The notes: generated by a model from the letters alone, not told the origin. Counted from the stretch's first letter, positions 26,415 through 33,682 are shown. The stretch: DNA of 33,682 bases from Fusicatenibacter sp. (GCA_022766945.1 JALEOU010000047.1:1-33682), one strand, 5' to 3'. Translations and numbers: made by a program.

Positions 26415-26560
26415 GCTTGTATCACGCCGAAGACAGCAGGTGCCGCAAGGCGTAAGGTTCAAAACGCCTGCCGAGGAGAAGTTACAGGAAGATCCATTTA
26501 TGGAATTTTTATGACCTCTTCGCTCTTCGCGGAGAGGTATTTTTATACTTCCGAAGCGTA
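26415..26560 (+). ncRNA. Ribosomal protein L10 leader
   Basis: The leader between promoter and rplJ has the hallmark stretch CGAAGACAGCAGGTGCCGC followed by AAGGCGTAAGG and CGCCTGCCGAGGAGAAG. This is the folded region to which the L10-(L7/L12)4 complex binds to limit its own synthesis. The recognition rests on this conserved block and on position. The 3' part contains the attenuator hairpin listed separately. Confidence 0.85.
26515..26545 (+). terminator. Attenuator in the L10 leader
   Basis: CCTCTTCGC (26515-26523) pairs with GCGGAGAGG (26529-26537) with one G.U pair, followed by TATTTTTATA. It is expected to stop transcription when L10-L12 binds the leader. Confidence 0.75.
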
Positions 26561-26590
26561 GGTACGAAAATACTACAAGGAGGTGCAATC

Positions 26591-27106
26591 ATGGCAATCA
26601 ATGCAAAAATTGATCTGAAGAAGCCGGTACTGGAAGAGATTTCAGCTCAGATTGAAGGTGCACAGTGCGTGCTCCTGGTAAACTACAGCGGTTTAACTGT
26701 AGCTCAGGATACACAGCTGCGTAAAGAATTAAGAGAAGCAGGCATTCATTACAAAGTATACAAAAATACTATGATGAAGCGTGCGTTCGCTGGAACTCCT
26801 TGCGAAGCACTTGTAAAAGATCTGGATGGAACCAACGCAATTGCAATCAGCAAAGATGATGCAACTGCTCCGGCCAGAATTATTGCAAAATTCGCAAAGA
26901 CAGCTCCGAAGCTGGAGATGGTATCCGGTGTCGTAGAGAACAATTACTACGATAAAGCAGGTGTGGAAGCTCTGGCAGCCGTTCCGTCAAGAGAAGAACT
27001 TCTTGGCAAACTGCTTGGAAGCATCCAGTCTCCGATCGCAAACCTGGCTCGCGTCCTCAATCAGATCGCAGAGTCCAAGGGCGGCGAAACAGCAGCAGAA
27101 GCGTAA
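26591..27106 (+). CDS. rplJ: Ribosomal protein L10
   Basis: 171 residues. L10 forms the base of the ribosomal stalk on 23S rRNA and holds the L7/L12 dimers through its C-terminal helix. The start KKPVLEEIS..IEGAQCVLLVNYSGLTVAQ and the segment YKVYKNTMMKRA are typical of L10. The C-terminus carries the L12-binding helix IANLARVLNQIAESKG. AAGGAGG precedes the ATG. It is followed by rplL on the same transcript, controlled by the L10 leader upstream. Confidence 0.97.
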   Translation: MAINAKIDLKKPVLEEISAQIEGAQCVLLVNYSGLTVAQDTQLRKELREAGIHYKVYKNTMMKRAFAGTPCEALVKDLDGTNAIAISKDDATAPARIIAKFAKTAPKLEMVSGVVENNYYDKAGVEALAAVPSREELLGKLLGSIQSPIANLARVLNQIAESKGGETAAEA

Positions 27107-27219
27107 ATGTGTCGATGGCCGCCTGATACAGGCCGCCTGACAAAAACCATCTGCCAGTGCGGATGGAAATCATTCTTTCGATGAAGAACGAAAAAATCAA
27201 TCCAAGGAGGAAAATAAAA

Positions 27220-27594
27220 ATGGCAAAGTTAACAACCGCAGAATTTATCGATGCGATTAAAGAGTTATCTGTATTAGAGTTAAATGAGTTAGTAAAAGCT
27301 TGCGAGGAAGAGTTCGGTGTATCCGCAGCAGCAGGCGTTGTAGTTGCAGCAGCAGGCGCTGAGGCACCGGCTGAGGAAGAGAAAGACGAGTTCGATGTAG
27401 AGCTGACAGACGTTGGCCCGAACAAAGTTAAAGTTATCAAGGTAGTTCGTGAAGCTACAGGTCTTGGTCTGAAAGAGGCTAAGGCAGTAGTTGACGGCGC
27501 TCCGAAGGTAGTGAAAGAAGCAGTATCCAAGGCTGAGGCTGAAGATCTGAAGACAAAACTGGAAGCAGAAGGCGCTAAAGTTACTCTGAAATAA
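27220..27594 (+). CDS. rplL: Ribosomal protein L7/L12
   Basis: 124 residues from the ATG at 27220, chosen because AGGAGG (27205-27210) precedes it and the protein then starts [15 protein letters not shown] as usual. The N-terminal dimerisation helix is followed by an Ala/Gly/Glu hinge (about 38-53). The globular C-terminal domain [20 protein letters not shown].. with [16 protein letters not shown] recruits translation factors. A gap of 113 bp separates it from rplJ, and two hairpins follow it. Confidence 0.97.
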   Translation: MAKLTTAEFIDAIKELSVLELNELVKACEEEFGVSAAAGVVVAAAGAEAPAEEEKDEFDVELTDVGPNKVKVIKVVREATGLGLKEAKAVVDGAPKVVKEAVSKAEAEDLKTKLEAEGAKVTLK

Positions 27595-27608
27595 TTTGTG
27601 CAGAATTT

Positions 27609-27676
27609 TTTAGGGGCTGTAAAAAACTCCCCTAAAGAAAAAATCGCTGAGGTCGTGAGGCTTCAGCGATTTTTTG
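27609..27676 (+). terminator. Tandem hairpins ending the rplJ-rplL operon
   Basis: The first hairpin pairs TTTAGGGG (27609-27616) with CCCCTAAA (27629-27636) and has no T-run. The second pairs AATCGCTGA (about 27642-27650) with TCAGCGATT (about 27663-27671) and is followed by Ts, so it is the true terminator. Confidence 0.9.
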
Positions 27677-27829
27677 GTATAATTAATCCTGAATTATTCA
27701 CGAATATATAAAAATATTCAAAACTACCAAACCTTGTTTCAGTTCTTGTGAAAGCAATCAAATTATATGCAAAAATGGGTAAACTATCTCTATAGAATCC
27801 GACTGATGTATTTTGAACTGTCAAGGTAC

Positions 27830-28244
27830 TTAATAGTTGCTATTCCAACTGTACATTTAAACACTGGATATTTTCCAGGGTCTTGTATGTGGATTCGCAT
27901 TCGGCTGGCATTTACTACTAAGGATGCGTTTACTCCCATGAATCAGATGTACTATTGGCTCAGCATCTTCGATGAGTTGAAATCCTCAACACAGCAGGTT
28001 CCAACTGCGTATACTCCGGTATCTTCTTTGATCCGATAGGCGGTGCCGCACCTGTTGAAACAACGGCCCCCGAATTTGAAGCTGCCGTTGAAACAGCAAC
28101 TCCCGAAACTGAGACTCTCACTGAAACAGCAACTCCCGAAATAGTAAAACTGCACCTCAGACAAGCGACTTCTCTGTATTTGATCTCTTCTTCCTCGCCG
28201 GAAGTGCAGGTGGCGCTCTGGAGCTAAAGAGAAAAGAGGTATAA
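27830..28244 (+). pseudogene. Remnant of a sortase-anchored surface protein
   Basis: Several frames hold pieces of one former protein. One frame reads SNCVYSGIFFDPIGG, then Pro/Thr/Glu repeats with the unit ETATPE. A shift of frame then gives KTAPQTSDFSVFDLFF followed by LAGSAGGALELKRK and a stop at 28242-28244. That is the shape of a Thr/Pro stalk plus a degraded sorting signal: a PQTS motif where PQTG would be expected, a hydrophobic run and a basic tail. Upstream (27830-28000) the same frame has in-frame stops. A 90-residue open frame at 27767-28039 is not convincing as a gene. The end overlaps the ribosome site of the next gene. Confidence 0.55.
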
Positions 28245-28247
28245 TTT

Positions 28248-29312
28248 ATGACAAACCGTGAAAACTACATTTCCATTGCACGCCGTACCGGTTACGACTA
28301 CATGCCGGTCAACTTCTCCATGTGTCCCAGTCTGCATGAAAAGTATGATGCGTACATCAAGGAACATGACTTGAAGCTCCCTGCGGGTGAAGGATACATC
28401 AGTGACCTTCCCGCAACCTGTGCACCCAGAGAAGATTTTCTGAAATACTACACAGGCAAGACCTTCAAGCCCGGTACCTACATTGACGGATGGGGTGTTG
28501 CGCATGAGCCCGGTTCGGCAGCAGCGTATCACATGACATATATGCACAATCCTATGGCGGATTTTGATTCCGTGGAACAGATCGAGGCGTATCCTATGCC
28601 TGTATTTCATGACGAAGGTCTGAAAACGCAGATCGAACAGACAAAAGCACACCATGCGGCGGACAGAGCTGTTATCGGCAGTATGCAGTGTACTATCTGG
28701 GAGACGGCGTGGTATATGCGCGGCATGGAAAATCTGATGTGCGACATGATGAGCGAAGACCCGATGGCAACCGTTCTTCTCGACCGTGTGACCGACATTG
28801 CCGTTCAGCGTGCAGTCAGCTATACCAAAGCGGGCGCAGACGGTTTGTTCCTTGGCGACGATATTGGTATGCAGCACACCATCATGATGAGTGAGGGACT
28901 TTACAACGAATGGCTGAAGCCACGTCTGAAGCGCGTCATCGATGCTGCACGTGCTGTAAATCCCGATATTATCATTTTCTACCACTCCTGCGGTCATGTG
29001 ACTGAGCTGATCCCCTATCTGATCGAGGCGGGTGTTGATGTACTGAATCCTGTTCAGTCGGAGTGCATGGACTTCAAAGAAATCCACGATAAGTTCGGCT
29101 ATCAGCTTTCTTTTCACGGAACCATTGGCACGCAGACCGTGATGCCCTTCGGTACACCGGAGGATGTTCGCCGCAAAGTATTTGAGAATCTGGATATCGC
29201 CGGCAAAAAAGGCGGTCTTTATGTCTGCCCAACCCATCTGCTGGAACCGGAAGTTCCAGTTGAAAATGTTGTGGCATACATACAGGCATGTATTGACTAT
29301 AATAACAAATGA
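28248..29312 (+). CDS. Uroporphyrinogen-decarboxylase-family protein (URO-D/MtaA-like)
   Basis: 354 residues, cytoplasmic. It has the URO-D family TIM barrel: an N-terminal REN....RTGYDYMPV, DGWGVAHEPG near 80-90, GADGLFLGDDIGMQ near 200, FYHSCGHV.ELIPYLIEAGVDVLNPVQSECMD near 245-275, and a terminal YVCPTH. The His and Cys residues in HSCGHV and CPTH could bind zinc as in the MtaA-type methyltransferase branch. A heme role is unlikely because no other heme gene is near. Members of this branch often lie in sugar-utilisation loci of gut Firmicutes with an FAD-dependent oxidoreductase, and a fragment of such an enzyme follows here. The exact reaction is unknown. Ribosome site AAGAGG. Confidence 0.8.
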   Translation: MTNRENYISIARRTGYDYMPVNFSMCPSLHEKYDAYIKEHDLKLPAGEGYISDLPATCAPREDFLKYYTGKTFKPGTYIDGWGVAHEPGSAAAYHMTYMHNPMADFDSVEQIEAYPMPVFHDEGLKTQIEQTKAHHAADRAVIGSMQCTIWETAWYMRGMENLMCDMMSEDPMATVLLDRVTDIAVQRAVSYTKAGADGLFLGDDIGMQHTIMMSEGLYNEWLKPRLKRVIDAARAVNPDIIIFYHSCGHVTELIPYLIEAGVDVLNPVQSECMDFKEIHDKFGYQLSFHGTIGTQTVMPFGTPEDVRRKVFENLDIAGKKGGLYVCPTHLLEPEVPVENVVAYIQACIDYNNK

Positions 29313-29344
29313 TTATGAGGTGAGTTTATCAGAGACTACACTGA

Positions 29345-29600
29345 ACGGAATTTGAGGTTAAGAAGACAGGGGACTCTCAGATTTAGGTGTATACCTTCAA
29401 CTGGGTTGCACCATGGCATAAGAATGAGACCCCAGGTACTTTCGAAGTATATGTGGACGATAAGAAAGCCGAAGCCGTTTTCGGCGCAACCACACCGCAG
29501 TTGGGATGGGAAAAAGGCGGACGGATTCATCTGGAAGAGAGAATCTACGTGTTGAAACTCCATGACCTGACCGGATTTGAAGGCAGAGTCTGGCTGGGAG
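29345..29600 (+). pseudogene. Fragment of an FAD-dependent oxidoreductase
   Basis: The translated stretch EFEVKKTGDSQI-stop-VYTFNWVAPW is followed by KNETPGTFEVYVDDKKAEA, GWEKGGRIHLEE and LHDLTGFEGR. It resembles a conserved terminal segment of FAD-dependent oxidoreductases in carbohydrate loci (the DLTGFEGR motif). A TAG at 29384 replaces a position where Trp is expected, and all FAD-binding parts are missing. Beyond about 29600 the frame continues only as the antisense of the Fic remnant. It was probably once the partner of the URO-D gene. Confidence 0.55.
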
Positions 29601-29665
29601 GCGAGATCAATTTTTCCTTTGGTAACAATTACAAGTGCGCTGTTGGCAGCTGTTCTTTGCACAGC

Positions 29666-29969
29666 GCCAACAGCAAACCAGTCTTTTCTGGAGTCGCTGG
29701 TGCCGTTCTTCAAGATCAGATGAAGCCCTTTGATGAGCTTCTCGGTAAGTGTCGCTTTTACGTTATCGATCATCATATCGATACAGCGGAAGTGGTTTGC
29801 CGTCTCAATCACATCATCCACATTGAGAACTTCATTTTCTACGCCGATGGTGTTGGTTTCAAAAATGTATCTGGTCTGATCGTGGGTCAAACGACTGCCT
29901 TCGATGCGGTTAGAGTTGTATGGACACATTCCATTTTTTTGCTATTTCAGTAACTGAAAGGTATCGCAT
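29666..29969 (-). pseudogene. Internally deleted HTH-Fic family gene
   Basis: On the minus strand a ribosome site GAGGAG and ATG (29969) open a helix-turn-helix start, MRYLSVTEIAKKWNVS. After a change of frame at about 29925 the sequence continues as the N-terminal part of a Fic-domain protein: YNSNRIEGSRLTHDQTRYIF, ETNTIG, VDDVIETANHFRC, and NGTSDSRKDWFAVG (ending about 29666). The linker between the HTH and the Fic part is missing, and so is everything after FAVG, including the catalytic HPFxxGNGR loop. The product cannot be an active AMP-transferase. Linkage of both parts in one ancestral protein is from memory of related proteins. Confidence 0.65.
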
Positions 29970-30135
29970 CTGCGCTCCTCTGTTATAAATCAAAATTTAC
30001 ACTTATCTACTATATAGTATATTACATTACCGGCAATAAACTCAATAACTTTTGATTTCTGTTTTTACATTTTTGCCGGTTTCGGAAATTTTAGATTTAA
30101 GTGCGATTCTTCTCGTATATCAAAATACACAAAAG

Positions 30136-30151
30136 TGTGATGATAATCACA
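30136..30151. promoter_or_regulatory. CRP/FNR-type palindrome in a decayed region
   Basis: TGTGATGATAATCACA has the form TGTGA-N6-TCACA with fully symmetrical arms. It lies in a 270-bp AT-rich gap between the Fic remnant and the next repeat end and has no intact gene near enough to regulate. It may be a relic or a chance match. Confidence 0.3.
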
Positions 30152-30159
30152 TTATTACC

Positions 30160-30285
30160 AATAATTGTGTAATTCTTCATCGAACCAGGAAGCCGAACGG
30201 AAGCATCGGGATTTTCTGGCGCAGGTATCGAGGCTGAAAGCCCATGACTATGTCGCGCACTGGGAAGAAATGAAGGAGGATAAGC
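30160..30285 (+). pseudogene. Unidentified coding remnant
   Basis: One frame is open with protein-like composition, NQEAERKHRDFLAQVSRL then KAHDYVAHWEEMKEDK, but it has no start and runs into the repeat end at 30282. I do not recognise the family. Together with the AT-rich stretch before it (29990-30160, with inverted repeat ACCGGCAA/TTGCCGGT at about 30028-30083), this is all I see in the gap. Confidence 0.35.
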
Positions 30286-30340
30286 GAGTCTGCGTCGAGA
30301 TCTGTTTTTATACAGCGTCTGCTGCCATCTGAACAGTAAC
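30282..30340 (+). repeat. Solo end of the palindromic element
   Basis: It runs from AGCGAGTCTGCGTCGAGATC to CTGAACAGTAAC and matches the right arm of the full copy (4111-4169) over 59 bp with only a few substitutions. It ends exactly at CTGAACAGTAAC; the next bases, GCTTGTAC, are unrelated. No matching left end is found in the window. Confidence 0.7.
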
Positions 30341-30357
30341 GCTTGTACAGATGGATG

Positions 30358-30387
30358 TTGTCACAGCACAATGTTTTGTTGTATATT
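30358..30387 (+). promoter_or_regulatory. Possible promoter for the GH31-esterase genes
   Basis: TTGTCA (30358-30363), an 18-bp spacer and TATATT (30382-30387). It starts 18 bp after the repeat end. A short 5-bp hairpin follows near 30402-30419. Confidence 0.5.
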
Positions 30388-30470
30388 GAAAGGGAGATAG
30401 GATAAGGGGCGATATCCTTCTGCGAATACCCCAGGCCGTAGGATAGATTCACGAAAAGAGGAAAATTACA

Positions 30471-30566
30471 ATGGATATGCAAATGTTTTGTGAAATCTCG
30501 AATGCTTTTGAACCGAGTGAATTTGAGGAGGATGTGATTCGGACTATTGCAGGACATTCTCAGTAA
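30471..30566 (+). CDS. Small ORF of unknown function, possible remnant
   Basis: 31 codons from an ATG with AAGAGG nine bases upstream, reading MDMQMFCEISNAFEPSEFEE then DVIRTIAGHSQ. It is acidic and has no recognisable domain. It could be a leader peptide of the GH31 unit or the start of a truncated gene, because the next frame stays open after its stop. Confidence 0.3.
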   Translation: MDMQMFCEISNAFEPSEFEEDVIRTIAGHSQ

Positions 30567-30613
30567 CCTATGAGGACTTGTGTGAAGAAACAAAATGTAT
30601 GGGAGGAACAAGT

Positions 30614-32620
30614 ATGATCAGTCAGAAAAACAACAAAGTATATCGACGTGTTGATAAAGAATTGCTGTGTATTGAGCCATGGGGCAGGAACAGCTTTCGG
30701 GTCAGGGCGACACAGCGACACGAGTTTACAAACGAGGATCTCTCTGCGCTTTTGGAACAGGAGCCTTGTGAGATAAAAGTCTATGAGCGGGGGACCGATA
30801 CGGTAATTGAAAACGGAAACATCATCTGTGAAATTACCCGTACGGGAAAACTCCGTTTTCTGAACCGGGAGGGGAAATTGCTTCTGGAAGAATATGAGAG
30901 AATCCGCGGCATGCATGAGGAAGGAAGAAAAGAGTTTAACAGTGCACTGGAACTCTATCCGAGAGAGTTCCAGCCGCATGCCTGCATGGACAACTATAAG
31001 CTGACGGTTCGTTTTGAGCCGGCAGAGGGAGAAAAAATCTATGGCATGGGTCAGTATCAGCAGCCGTATCTGGATCTCAAAGGCTGCACTTTGGAGCTGG
31101 CGCACAGAAACTCTCAGGCAAGTGTCCCCTTTGCGCTGTCCAGCAACGGTTATGGAATCCTCTGGAATAATCCCGCCATTGGATCCGTCACGTTTGGAAA
31201 AAATCTCACTGTGTGGACGGCAAATTCTACCAAACAGATGGATTATTGGATTACAGCGGGAGAAACCCCGGCTGAAATTGAGGAAGCATATGCAAATGCC
31301 ACCGGAAAAGTGCCGATGATGCCGGAGTATGGTATGGGCTTCTGGCAGTGTAAACTTCGGTACCAGACACAGGAGGAAATTCTGAAGGTAGCCAGAGAGT
31401 ATCATCACAGAGGAATTCCGCTGGATGTGATTGTCGTCGACTTTTTCCATTGGCCTCATCAGGGAGACTGGAAGTTTGATATCGATTACTGGCCGGATCC
31501 TGCAGGCATGGTAAGAGAACTCAAAAGCATGGGAATCGAGCTGATGGTTTCGGTATGGCCCACCGTGGAGGAGGAAAGCGAGAATTACCGGGAAATGACA
31601 GAGCTCGGCTATCTGACGCGATCCGAATGTGGACGGCGAATCGGTCAACTGGGAAATGCCAGTGTGATTGATGTGACCAATCCTGAGGGCAGGACATATG
31701 TCTGGAACAAGATTCGTGAAAATTACTATGAAAAAGGAATCCGGATTTTCTGGCTGGATGAGGCGGAGCCGGAACTTTCCGGTTATGAATACCGTCACTA
31801 TCGTTTCCTTCGCGGAGCAGATATGGAGGTGGGAAATATCTATCCGAGAGAATACGCGCGTATGGTTTACGAGGGAATGACCGCAGAAGGGCAGGAAAAT
31901 ATTGTGAATCTGCTGCGCTGCGCCTGGGCTGGAAGCCAGCGCTACGGTGCGCTTGTCTGGTCCGGAGATATTGACTCCTCTTTCCGTTCGCTGAGAAATC
32001 AGCTGGCAGCAGGATTAAATATGGGGCTTGCCGGTCTTCCCTGGTGGACGACGGACATCGGCGGTTTTCACGGAGGAAATATTTATGATGAAAAATTCCA
32101 TGAGGTATTTGTCCGGTGGTTCGAATTCGGGGCATTCTGTCCGGTGATGCGCCTGCATGGATTCCGCGAACCTTTCCAGAAGCCTCTTGGAACCACCGGA
32201 GGAGGCAAGCACAACAGCGGAGCAGATAACGAAATCTGGAGCTTTGGTGAGGAGGTTTATGAAATCTGCAGGAAATATATCGAACTTCGTGAGCGTATGC
32301 GCCCGTACATACGAGCTCTGATGCAGGAAGCGCACGAGAAGGGGACGCCCGTCATGCGGCCTCTGTTTTATGATTTCCCGGAGGATCCCAAAACCTGGGA
32401 GATCGAAGATGAGTACATGTTCGGGCCGGATCTGCTGATAGCGCCTATTCTGTATGAAAAACAGAGAGAACGAAAGGTATATCTTCCCTCAGGTACCTGG
32501 CGAAATATCTGTGATCAGAAAGAATATCAGGGAGGCGGTATCATCACCGCTGCCGCGCCGTTAGGGGAACTGCCGGTATTTGCCAGGGCGGGTACTCTTT
32601 TGGAAGTAAAATTGATGTAG
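30614..32620 (+). CDS. GH31 family alpha-glycosidase (alpha-glucosidase/alpha-xylosidase type)
   Basis: 668 residues from the ATG at 30614, which follows GGGAGGA; an upstream TTG start is less likely. It has no signal peptide, so it works on imported oligosaccharides. The N-terminal beta-sandwich (to about 235) has GMGQYQQPYLDLKG. The catalytic barrel carries IDVIVVDFFHW-like and FWLDEAEPE segments with the nucleophile Asp382, and WSGDIDSSF with the acid/base Asp452. GLPWWTTDIGGFHG and the C-terminal beta domains follow. WLDEAEPE is common in alpha-xylosidases of the YicI branch, but specificity among alpha-xylose, glucose or galactose links cannot be fixed by eye. The SGNH hydrolase 16 bp downstream is probably co-transcribed. 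Confidence 0.9.
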   Translation: MISQKNNKVYRRVDKELLCIEPWGRNSFRVRATQRHEFTNEDLSALLEQEPCEIKVYERGTDTVIENGNIICEITRTGKLRFLNREGKLLLEEYERIRGMHEEGRKEFNSALELYPREFQPHACMDNYKLTVRFEPAEGEKIYGMGQYQQPYLDLKGCTLELAHRNSQASVPFALSSNGYGILWNNPAIGSVTFGKNLTVWTANSTKQMDYWITAGETPAEIEEAYANATGKVPMMPEYGMGFWQCKLRYQTQEEILKVAREYHHRGIPLDVIVVDFFHWPHQGDWKFDIDYWPDPAGMVRELKSMGIELMVSVWPTVEEESENYREMTELGYLTRSECGRRIGQLGNASVIDVTNPEGRTYVWNKIRENYYEKGIRIFWLDEAEPELSGYEYRHYRFLRGADMEVGNIYPREYARMVYEGMTAEGQENIVNLLRCAWAGSQRYGALVWSGDIDSSFRSLRNQLAAGLNMGLAGLPWWTTDIGGFHGGNIYDEKFHEVFVRWFEFGAFCPVMRLHGFREPFQKPLGTTGGGKHNSGADNEIWSFGEEVYEICRKYIELRERMRPYIRALMQEAHEKGTPVMRPLFYDFPEDPKTWEIEDEYMFGPDLLIAPILYEKQRERKVYLPSGTWRNICDQKEYQGGGIITAAAPLGELPVFARAGTLLEVKLM

Positions 32621-32636
32621 CGAAGAGGAGAAACAG

Positions 32637-33440
32637 ATGAAGATTCAGGAGTATTATTTGACGGAAAATGAAAAACCACTGGACCGGATTGTATCAGATG
32701 GAGGCTTCTGCGGAATTTTCCGGAAGATTTGCTGTATTGGAGACAGTCTGGCTTCGGGAGAATTTGAAACTGTGGATGAGAATGGTGAGAAGGGATATTA
32801 TGACCTTTATGAATACTCCTGGGGACAATACCTGGCTCGTATGACCGGAAGTAAGGTATATAATTTCTCAAGAGGCGGTATGACAACCAGGGAATATATG
32901 GAATCCTTTGCAGACGCTAACGGGTTCTGGTCAAAAGACAAGGCGGCCCAGGCGTACATCGTTGCGCTTGGAGTTAACGATCTGATGTGGTGCGCGCAGG
33001 AAATCGGGACAATAAAAGATATTGACCGGAACGATTGGCGGATGAACAAAGGAACATTTGCCGGCTGGTATGGGCAGATTCTGCAGCGTATTCGGGACAT
33101 CAGCCCGGATTCTGTCCTTTTCCTTATGACTATGCCAAAGGAAACCTCGGATTGTCAGGAGTGGAAGGAAAGGAAAGCCATACATGCAGAGCTCCTCTGG
33201 AAAATGTCGGAGCTGTTTCGGGACACATATGTCCTGGATTTTTATCGGTATGCACCGGTATATGACCAAAAATTCAAAGAAAACTTTTATTTCAACGGTC
33301 ACATGAATGCGTCCGGTTACCTTCTGACAGCCAAAATGACGGCCTCATACATCGACTGGATTATCCGCGGCAACCCTGCAAAATTTGCAGCTACAGGTCT
33401 GATCGGAACCGGTATTTCTCCGGGTGTTCTTATCCAGTGA
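32637..33440 (+). CDS. SGNH/GDSL-family hydrolase, probable carbohydrate or acyl esterase
   Basis: 267 residues, cytoplasmic. It shows the SGNH blocks: block I GDSLASGE with Ser37, block II in NFSRGGMTTREY (Gly), block III GVNDL (Asn), and block V in NGHMNASGY with His222. The usual Asp three residues before the His is replaced by Phe in this reading, so the acid may come from elsewhere or the enzyme may use a Ser-His pair. AGAGGAG precedes the ATG, 16 bp after the GH31 stop. Pairing with GH31 suggests removal of acyl groups such as acetyl from the same glycan. That is inference. It is followed by a strong terminator. Confidence 0.8.
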   Translation: MKIQEYYLTENEKPLDRIVSDGGFCGIFRKICCIGDSLASGEFETVDENGEKGYYDLYEYSWGQYLARMTGSKVYNFSRGGMTTREYMESFADANGFWSKDKAAQAYIVALGVNDLMWCAQEIGTIKDIDRNDWRMNKGTFAGWYGQILQRIRDISPDSVLFLMTMPKETSDCQEWKERKAIHAELLWKMSELFRDTYVLDFYRYAPVYDQKFKENFYFNGHMNASGYLLTAKMTASYIDWIIRGNPAKFAATGLIGTGISPGVLIQ

Positions 33441-33474
33441 ACCGGAATTAGAAATTACTGTTTAAATAAAATGC

Positions 33475-33523
33475 GGGCACCAAATTCGCAGGATTGCTTT
33501 TTCTTCTGCGAATTTGGTGCTCG
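33475..33523 (+). terminator. Long hairpin ending the GH31-esterase unit
   Basis: GGGCACCAAATTCGCAG (33475-33491) pairs over 17 bp, with one G.U pair, with CTGCGAATTTGGTGCTC (33506-33522). Only a weak T stretch follows on this strand. Confidence 0.75.
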
Positions 33524-33529
33524 TTGCGT

Positions 33530-33682
33530 TTAAAAGAAGGATAAGTTTGAAACAAAGAGGTAGCAGATAGAGTATAAATTTGAACATCACAAATAAGCCA
33601 TCATATGGTGGCTGAAAATTGAATATTAACGCAACACCTAATCAGGAAGCAGGTAAAGGATCATCCTTGATGAGATAACCTC
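33530..33682. other. Non-coding tail with folded structure
   Basis: No credible ORF is seen. The hairpin AGCCATC/GGTGGCT (about 33596-33613) and the pair AATCAGGA (about 33640) with TCCTTGAT (about 33664) suggest a structured RNA. It could be the 5' domain of a group II intron or another element continuing beyond the window. I found no GTGYG intron start. Confidence 0.25.

Noticed and set aside
27767-28039. 90-codon open frame after rplL
   Set aside because: No ribosome site and no recognisable protein pattern. Another frame over its right half fits a degraded surface protein.
29387-29953. 188-codon open frame taken as an intact gene
   Set aside because: Its first part is an oxidoreductase fragment lacking a proper start, and its second part is the antisense of the Fic remnant.

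Overview
The window looks like chromosomal DNA of a spore-forming, plant-glycan-using gut clostridium, most likely a Lachnospiraceae member. The basis is moderate GC, strong AGGAGG ribosome sites, an alpha/beta-type small acid-soluble spore protein, AddAB instead of RecBCD, a DUF4250 gene, and intracellular glycosidases beside a URO-D family protein. No organism name is claimed.

Layout. 1-139 is the 3' end of a group II intron: the last codons of its reverse transcriptase, domain V, and domain VI with a bulged branch-point A. 158-5612 is a cell-surface block: a large cell-wall-binding NlpC/P60 protein built from SWGG repeats, a BMP-family lipoprotein, and a PcsB/CwlO-like coiled-coil NlpC/P60 hydrolase. 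A 199-bp palindromic mobile-element-like repeat sits between the last two. 5721-8600 is clpB plus an overlapping DUF4250 gene. 8700-10826 is a sortase-type surface protein under a promoter with 30-bp-spaced direct repeats. A convergent type-B carboxylesterase follows on the minus strand.

12520-16288 is a housekeeping run of a methyltransferase, hslO and nadE. A small membrane protein of unknown function converges on it. 16895-24471 is addB-addA (overlapping) and a spore protein gene whose ribosome site lies in a perfect hairpin. 24560-26275 is a DUF5060/DUF4038 glycoside-hydrolase-like gene. 26383-27676 is the rplJ-rplL operon with its L10 leader.

27700-30560 is a decayed accessory region. 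It holds a broken surface-protein tail, an intact URO-D family gene, a fragment of an FAD-dependent oxidoreductase, an internally deleted HTH-Fic gene on the minus strand, a CRP-like palindrome, and one end of the same repeat element. 30358-33440 is a GH31 alpha-glycosidase plus an SGNH hydrolase, probably an operon. The last 240 bases hold a terminator and a structured non-coding tail.

How parts fit. The sugar enzymes lack signal peptides, so they probably act on imported oligosaccharides; no transporter lies in the window. The two NlpC/P60 proteins, the lipoprotein and the sortase substrate form a surface-remodelling set, and a perfect WalR-type box precedes the lipoprotein. I found no clear defence or other unknown multi-gene system. 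The most unusual signals are the dispersed palindromic element (one full copy with an apparent target duplication, three solo ends), the SWGG super-repeat protein, and several clean operator-like repeats.
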